Assembly: GCA_030037315.1 (NCBI GenBank)
Contig: JASHRM010000223.1
Coordinates: forward strand, 1 to 44,910
Reading direction: 5' to 3'
Length of the DNA: 44,910 bases
DNA from: Candidatus Acidiferrales bacterium
Lineage (GTDB): Bacteria; Acidobacteriota; Terriglobia; Acidiferrales; UBA7541
The notes beneath the pieces are model-generated. The model saw only the letters and a program-made list of their open reading frames with translations, had not been told where the DNA came from and did not search any database. Shown here piece after piece: positions 33,331-40,700 of the stretch. Numbering within the stretch: the first letter of the stretch is position 1; every line of letters begins with the position of its first letter. A program made the translations under genes and the position numbers.

Positions 33331-33909
33331 ATGGCAAAAGAAACCGGCGCGCTGAAAGAACTCTATATGGACGAGTTGAGGGACCTTTACAACGCAGAGC
33401 AGCAGCTAATCAAGGCCTTACCCAAAATGGCCAAAGCTGCCGACTCTGATGATTTGCGGAGTGGCTTTGAGGAACATCTGGAACAGACCAAGGGCCATGC
33501 AAAACGCATCGAACAGATTTTTCAGGCTTTGGGCGAATCCCCAAAGGGCAAGAAGTGCGCGGGAATCGAAGGTATCATCGAGGAAGGCGGCGAAGTGATG
33601 GACGAAGGCTATGAAGGAGCTGTGATGGACGCAGCGCTGATCACGGCCGCGCAACGCGTAGAGCATTATGAGATCGCGGCTTACGGCTCCGTGCATGCGT
33701 TCGCAACCCTCATGGGCGAGAGCGAAGCGGCCGATTTACTCGAACAGACGCTGAATGAAGAAAAAGAAACCGACCAGAAACTCACGCAGCTTTCAGAACA
33801 CATCAACGCACAAGCCTACGAAGGCGGTTCCGAGTCAGGCGACGAAGAGGAAGAAGAGGAACGGCCGCGTCCCAAGACGAAAGCGGCACGGGCCGGAAAT
33901 TCCCGCTGA
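33331..33909 (+). CDS. DUF892 ferritin-like protein (YciF/YciE family)
   Basis: 192 residues from ATG 33331, with GGAGAG upstream. The four-helix ferritin-like domain (LKELYMDELRDLYNAEQQLIKALPKMAKAA, FEEHLEQTKGHAKRIEQIFQALG, MDAALITAAQRVEHYEIAAYGSVHAFATLMG, DLLEQTLNEEKETDQKLTQLSEHIN) carries the Glu and His residues expected for a metal site (AEQQ, EHYE). Family members are induced by osmotic or general stress. The C-terminus adds an acidic run (DEEEEEERPRPK) followed by a basic tail (KTKAARAGNSR), a charged extension beyond the usual domain. Its function is not established; iron binding is inferred from family. Confidence 0.9.
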   Translation: MAKETGALKELYMDELRDLYNAEQQLIKALPKMAKAADSDDLRSGFEEHLEQTKGHAKRIEQIFQALGESPKGKKCAGIEGIIEEGGEVMDEGYEGAVMDAALITAAQRVEHYEIAAYGSVHAFATLMGESEAADLLEQTLNEEKETDQKLTQLSEHINAQAYEGGSESGDEEEEEERPRPKTKAARAGNSR

Positions 33910-34010
33910 TTTTTGTGCGCGGCAGGCGTGGTCGGATCTCCGCCACGCTCGCCGCGCGATTTCCACAGCCGTACAGCAAATCCCTGATGGGCGTAATCAG
34001 TTCTTTGTAT

Positions 34011-34024
34011 TGTTGTATACAACA
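34011..34024. promoter_or_regulatory. Perfect 14-bp palindrome, candidate operator
   Basis: TGTTGTATACAACA is fully self-complementary and lies 43 bp before the pseudo-receiver start, overlapping a possible -35 region. It is followed within five bases by a second palindrome. No known regulator binding site is claimed. Confidence 0.45.
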
Positions 34025-34028
34025 GCCG

Positions 34029-34045
34029 CCGTTCATAATGAACGG
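34029..34045. promoter_or_regulatory. 17-bp palindrome, candidate operator over a -10-like box
   Basis: CCGTTCAT-A-ATGAACGG has perfect 8-bp arms around one base. CATAAT inside it resembles a -10 box, so a protein bound here would block the promoter of the gene at 34067. It is 4 bp from the 14-bp palindrome but not the same sequence. Confidence 0.45.
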
Positions 34046-34066
34046 GTTACAAAAAGGTAGGCAGAG

Positions 34067-34582
34067 ATGGTCACTTCGACGTTTGCGGTGCGGCAAACCC
34101 TACAAATCGGCGCGGAAAGCGATTCGAATCAGCCTACGGTGGTGATTGCGACGACCGATACGGAAATCCAGGCCACGATGTCGAAGCTGCTTGAACACTA
34201 TTCGCTGCGAACGGTGTACGCAAAATCGCTGGAAGAAGTAAAGTCAATCGTCTCATCACGAAAAGTGGCCGCGTGCTTTTGCAGCTTTTGGTTGATCGAC
34301 GGTACATATCGAGACGTCATCAAGCATTTGCGCAAGCAGCCCTCGGAGATTCCGGCCATTATCGTATGCTCGCCGGAATGCCCTCAAGAATACCGGGATT
34401 ATTTGGCTGCCCTCAACATGCGAGCTTTTGGTTTCATGTGCCACCCTTACCGGCGCGCGGACTTTGAGCAAATTCTAGAATCCGCAATCGGTCTTCAGAA
34501 TCAGGTGCCTGAACGCACCGTGCACAGGATGCCGAGCGCGAGCGGCAGTCTTGCACCCGCCGAACTTCCGAAAGCAAGTTAG
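34067..34582 (+). CDS. Pseudo-receiver (response-regulator-like) domain protein
   Basis: 171 residues, no DNA-binding domain. A receiver-like alternating strand/helix pattern starts at about residue 24 (TVVIATTDTEIQATMSKLLEHY), continues with KVAACFCSFWLIDG, where the phospho-acceptor Asp is replaced by Ser73, then EIPAIIVCSPEC and AFGFMCHPYRRADFEQIL, where the conserved Lys before Pro is His. The key Asp and Lys are thus both missing, so phosphorylation-dependent switching is unlikely. A disordered tail ends the protein. The gene has two palindromes in its promoter region and lies 165 bp before the glucan synthase on the same strand. It might regulate by protein-protein contact, or be a decayed regulator; the function is unknown. 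Confidence 0.75.
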   Translation: MVTSTFAVRQTLQIGAESDSNQPTVVIATTDTEIQATMSKLLEHYSLRTVYAKSLEEVKSIVSSRKVAACFCSFWLIDGTYRDVIKHLRKQPSEIPAIIVCSPECPQEYRDYLAALNMRAFGFMCHPYRRADFEQILESAIGLQNQVPERTVHRMPSASGSLAPAELPKAS

Positions 34583-34747
34583 CTCATTTTCGTTCGCCTA
34601 AAGGTGTTCGCTAGGTCTTTCGCTTGTGAGGTTCGGATACGCCTGCCGCTTCAGCTTTAACTACTGCATAATGGGTTGTTCGCCGGTGCGCGGCGCTGCG
34701 CCAGCCGTCAAATAAACGGTGCGTGAGCTGCGCAGGGCATTCGCCTG

Positions 34748-37700
34748 ATGGGAGTGCATGGATTCGGAACTATGACCTCGGCGCCTCCGGTAAACATATT
34801 CACAGAAGTTGAAGAACCGATCGTAGGTGAGCTGTTTAGCGTTGAACGCCTCGAACAGCACGCCGAAAGTCTCGCCGCTGCCCAAATCGTAAGGAACGAC
34901 TGGCTCGGCAGCCGGCCTCTGATTCCCCGAGTCGCACAAAATGGACGGCTGCTCCTCGAGTATTACCGCACCAACGCGCGGGCAATTCAGGAAGAACAGG
35001 CCATCACGCCGGCGGCACAATGGCTCGTCGACAATTTCTACATCGTCGAGGAACAGCTTCGCGAAATCCACGACGACCTGCCTGCCGCTTATTACCGCAA
35101 ACTGCCGAAGCTGGCGGCCGGACATTTGGAAGGCTATCCCCGCGTTTACGGCGTTGCGTGGGCATTCGTCGCGCACACCGACAGCCGTTTTGAGCCGGAA
35201 GTCCTGCGGCGCTTTGTAAATGCGTATCAGCGCGTGCAGCCGCTATCGATCGGCGAACTCTGGGCGCTTGCGATTACTCTGCGCGTCGTCTTGGTCGAAA
35301 ATCTGCGCCGCGTCGCGGGTCGCCTTGTCGCCAGCCGCGAAGCGCGCGTGCAAGCCGACCTAACTGCCGACAAGCTCCTGGGCACTGGCGGAAAGCAAGC
35401 AGTGTCCGCTTCGGCGATTCTGCGGCGTTTTGAGAATCAGCCGCTCGATCGCGCATTCGCTGTGCAGCTCGTGCAACGGCTGCGCGATCTGGATCCAAAA
35501 GTCGGCCCGATCCTGGTTTGGCTCGACGAGCGGCTGGCGGCACAAGGCACGAACGTCGAAGAAATCGTTCGCCTCGAACATCAGCAGCAAGCAGCCATGA
35601 GCGTGACGGTGCGCAACATCATCACGAGCATGCGCTTCACCTCCACATTCGATTGGCACGCGTTCTTCGAAAGCGTCAGCATCGTCGACCAAATTTTGCG
35701 CGATGGCAGCGACTTCGGTGACATGGATTTCAGCACTCGTGATTCCTACCGCCACGCGATCGAGGATCTTTCGGCGGGCTGTGGACGATCCGAAATCGAA
35801 ATCGCGGAGCTTTCGGTAGCGAAGGCGCAGAATGCCGCGCTTCAGGCTCACACGAACAAACACACGCACGATATGCGCAAGACCGATCCCGGCTATTACT
35901 TGATCTCGCATGGTCGTCGGCCGTTTGAACGCGAAATCCGGTTCCGGGTTTCGTTTAGAAGATGGCTTCTGCGCCTGTACATTCGCATGGCGGTGCCGGG
36001 TTATCTAGGCACGATCGCTTTGCTCACGGCGATTATTCTCGCGTGGCCGCTGGTTCGCTCGTGGGAATCGGGTGCAACACGGCCTGAATTGACCCTTCTC
36101 GCAATACTTGCGCTAATTCCGGCTTCGGATCTGGCGATCGCGTTGATCAACCGCGGCATCACGGACTTGCTCGGGCCGCGGACTCTCCCTCGGCTCGAAC
36201 TCAAAGGCGGAATTCCCACGGAATTGCGAACGATAGTCGTAATTCCCACGCTGCTAACGTCTCCGAAGGAAGTTACAACGCTCGTTGAGCGGCTCGAAAT
36301 TCATTATCTGGCGAATCCGGATGGTGACCTGCGCTTTGCGCTGCTTTCGGATTGGGTCGACGCCTCGAGCGAGCATTTGCCTAACGACGCCGAACTGCTC
36401 GAAACGGCTACGCAGGGCATCGCGAATCTGAATGAGCGATACGGGCCGGCTCCAGGCGGCGGAGATCGATTCTATCTTTTCCATCGCAGGCGCCTGTGGA
36501 ACGAATCCGAAGGCAAGTGGATGGGTTGGGAGCGCAAGCGCGGCAAGCTGCACGAGCTTAATCTTCTGCTGCGAGGCTCGAAAGACACCTCTTTCATCAC
36601 GACCAGCGGTAAGCCGCCGCAACCAGTTTCCAGCGTCCGGTATGTAATTACGCTTGACTCGGATACGCGCCTTCCGCTCGGAGCGGCAGCGAAGCTGGTC
36701 GGCACGATGGCGCATGTGCTGAACCAGCCTGTCTTCAGTCCCGAGGAAGAACGAATCACGGATGGATATGGAATTGTTCAGCCGCGCGTCACTCCTTTTT
36801 TGCCTGCCGAAGGCGAAGGATCGATCTTTCAGCGCGTCTTTGCAGGACCCAGCGGGATCGATCCCTACGCGGCCGCTGTTTCGGATGTTTACCAGGATTT
36901 GTTCCGAGAAGGCTCCTTCACTGGAAAAGGCATTTACGACATCGACGCCTTCGAATCCGCGCTGGACGACAAAGTCCGCGACAACACGCTGTTGAGCCAC
37001 GATCTGCTGGAAGGCATTTTCGCGCGCGCTGCACTGGTGACGGATATCGAGCTGTTCGACGACTTCCCGTCTAACTTTGAGGCTTCCGCGGCGCGGCAGC
37101 ATCGTTGGACGCGCGGCGATTGGCAGTTGTTGCCGTGGATCGTCGGGTCGGAGGCGCGAAAATCCAAAATTCCGATCATCGGGCGCTGGAAAATGCTCGA
37201 CAACCTGCGCCGCTCGCTCTCTGCCCCGGCGATGTTCTTCACGATCACCGCGGGATGGCTCGCGCCGGGCCTGTCTCCGTGGCTATGGGCGCGATTCATT
37301 CTTGTTGTAATCGCCATTCCGGCTTTTATTCCGTTTCTGGTCGGCATCAATTCGCGGATTTCGGGAACTTCAAAGCGCAGCCAGTTCCACGGAGCCGTTT
37401 CGGATTTCACACTGGGATTATCGCAGTGGGCGCTCGTGGTTGTGTTCCTCGCTTATCAATCGTGGTTAATGATTGACGCTATTTTGCGCACCCTCCATCG
37501 CATGTATTCGTCTCACAAAAATTTGCTGGAATGGGTGACGGCAGCTCAGGCGAACCGCCGCGCGAATTTGAAACTGCCGGCGGCGTTCAGGCGCATGTCC
37601 GGCGGCTTGATATTTGCGCTGGCGGTGCTGGCCGTGGTGTTGATCGCGGAGCGTCACGCGCTACACGCTGCCCTGCCATTTGTAATCGCGTGGCTTGTGG

Positions 37701-40700
37701 CGCCCGCTGTGGCGTATTGGATCAGCCTTCCTTCGATTGACGAGGAAGAAGAGGTTTTGTCGGAATCTCAGCGCCGCGCCTTGCATTCCGCTTCGCGCAG
37801 AACGTGGAAATTTTTCGAGACATTCGTGACGCCCTCCGAAAACTTTCTGCCTCCCGATAACTTTCAAGAGGACCCCAGGCCGGTTGTGGCGCATCGCACG
37901 TCCCCAACGAACATTGGCCTTTATTTGCTTTCCACGCTCTCGGCTTGCGATATGGGATGGATCGGCGCATCCGATGCTGCAGACCGGATGGAAGCGACCC
38001 TCGATACGATGAACCGCCTCGAGCATTTCCGCGGCCACTTTCTGAATTGGTACGATACGCAAAGCCTCCAGCCACTCGAGCCGAAATATGTTTCCACTGT
38101 AGACAGCGGAAACATCGCCGGGCATCTACTGGCCCTCGCTACGGGCTGCCAGGAATTGATTGAGCGCGATTTCGTCGGCCCGAGCGCCACTAGCGGCGTG
38201 GAAGACACTGTATATCTCCTGAGCGACGCACTGGCAAATATTCGCGACACGCGCCGCATTCAAACCGTGACCCGGAAGCAGCTCAGCAACGCGGTCGATG
38301 CGCTTGCGGCTTCCCTGCGATCGGTCGGCACTGGATCCGTGTCATTCGCCGGAAAGCTTTTGGACATATCCTCGCGCGCGCACGCCGTCGCCGATATCGC
38401 TCAGACGCTTAGCCAGGAACAGGGCGCCACTGCGAGCGCCGATTTGTCTTACTGGGCCGCAGCAGCGAAAGAGTCGGCGGAAAGCCAGCTTCGCGATGCA
38501 CAGATTTTTTTCCCCTGGTTGCGGCTGGATTCTGCCGGTGTCAAGCTCGTTGCGGAATGGCATGCCGGTCAAACTGCGGGATGGGCGGCGATCGAGCGGT
38601 TTCTGTCCAGGAAGCTCACCTTGGAAGATGGCGAGCGGTACGAAGTTGTCGCCAACGAATTGAAAGCGCTCAAGCCTTCCGGAACTTCGTCGTCTTCATC
38701 GCAGCGCGCCGGTATTGACGAGTTGATCGACGCTTTCGAACGATCGGCCGCGGAAGCAAAGAATCTTCGGGAGCGGCTATCCGCTTTGGCAGAACGTTCG
38801 CGCCAAATGTTTGAAGGAACGGATTTCACCTTTCTCCTGGACCCCACGCGCAAACTTTTTGCCATCGGCTATCGAGCGACGGAAGGGCAGCTCGATCCAA
38901 ATTGTTACGACCTGCTCGCATCTGAAGCGAGGCTCGCCAGTTTCGTCGCTATCGCCAAGGGCGATGTTCCTTCGTCGCACTGGTTTCATCTCTCGCGCCC
39001 GCTAACCCCGGTGGGACAAGGAACCGCGCTCATCTCCTGGTCGGGGTCGATGTTCGAGTATCTGATGCCGGCGCTGGTGATGCACTCGCCAGTTAAAAGC
39101 ATGCTCTGGCAGACGTACGAGCAAGTTGTCGCGCGGCAAATTGAATACGGCGCCGAACGCGACGTGCCCTGGGGCATTTCCGAGTGCGCTTATGCAGCTC
39201 GCGATATAAATCTCACGTATCAGTATTCGAGTTTCGGCGTGCCCGGCCTGGGACTCAAGCGCGGACTCAGCGAGGATCTCGTGATTGCGCCGTACGCGTG
39301 CGTGCTCGCATCCATGGTGCAACCTGGATCTGCGGTGGAAAACTTCGGAAGACTGCGCGATGCCGGCGCACTTGGCCGTTACGGCTTTTATGAATCGCTC
39401 GATTACACCAGTTCGCGCCTGCAGGAAGGAGACAAGCTGGAGGTCGTTCGCGCATACATGGCGCACCACCAAGGAATGTCGATTGTGGCAATTGCAAACA
39501 TCCTCGGTGATGGGGCAATGCGCAACCGATTCCACGCGGCTCCCATCGTGCAAGCTACGGAACTTCTGTTGCAGGAGCGCACGCCGCGCGGAGTGCTCGT
39601 CGCTCGCCCGCGCGCCGAGGAAGTTTCTGCCGCCGCGCTGGTGCGCGACCTTGTGCCGCCGGTCGTGCGAACGTTCAAGACGCCTCACGATTCGACACCG
39701 CGAACAGAACTTCTCTCGAACGGTCGCTACGCGGTGATGGTCACGGCTGCCGGTTCCGGCTACAGCCGCTGGCGCGATATCGCCATCACTCGTTGGCGCG
39801 AAGATGCCACGCGGGACTGTTGGGGCTCCTACATTTTTCTGCGCGACGAACAGACGGGCAATGTTTGGTCTGCCGCCTATCAGCCGAGCGGCGCTGTGCC
39901 GGATAGTTACGAGGCTGTCTTCTATGAGGATCACGCCGACTTCTCCCGTCGCGATCGTCCCCTAACAACTTCGATGGAAATCGTCGTGTCCTCCGAAGAC
40001 GACGCGGAAATGCGCCGCGTATCGATAACGAACACCGGCCTTCGCGCGCGCACGATTCAAGTCACGTCTTATGCAGAGCTTGCACTAACCGCGCAAGCTG
40101 CCGACGCCGCCCATCCCGCCTTTTCGAATCTTTTCGTTGAGACGGAATTCAACCACGAAGTAGGCGCCCTGCTGGCTACTCGGCGAAAGCGTTCAGACGA
40201 TGAGCCGAACGTGTGGGCGGCTCATGTTTTGGTCGTCGAAGGCACATCAGAAGGCGAGGTTCAATACGAAACCGACCGGGCGCGTTTCGTTGGCCGTGCG
40301 CGCACAGTCGAATGCCCGATCTCGGTGATCGACGGCCGCCCGCTCTCGAATACTGTTGGTCCCGTTCTCGATCCGATTTTCAGCTTGCGGCGCACCATTA
40401 CGATCGCTCCGGGGACCACGGCTCGTCTGGTTTTTTCAACAATCGCCGCTTCCACTCGGGAAGACGCAATCAATCTGGCTGATAAGTATCGCGACGCCCG
40501 CACTTTCGAGCGCACCCTCACGCTCGCCTGGACGCAGGCTCAAGTGCAAATGCGCCATCTAGGGATCAGCGCTGAGGAAGCGCACCTTTTCCAAAGGCTC
40601 GGCAACGCCGTGATTTACTCGGATCGGAGTATGCGTCCAAGCAACGATTTCCTGCGCAGCACCACTCTGGACCGCTCGGCTCTGTGGTCGCAAGGAATCT

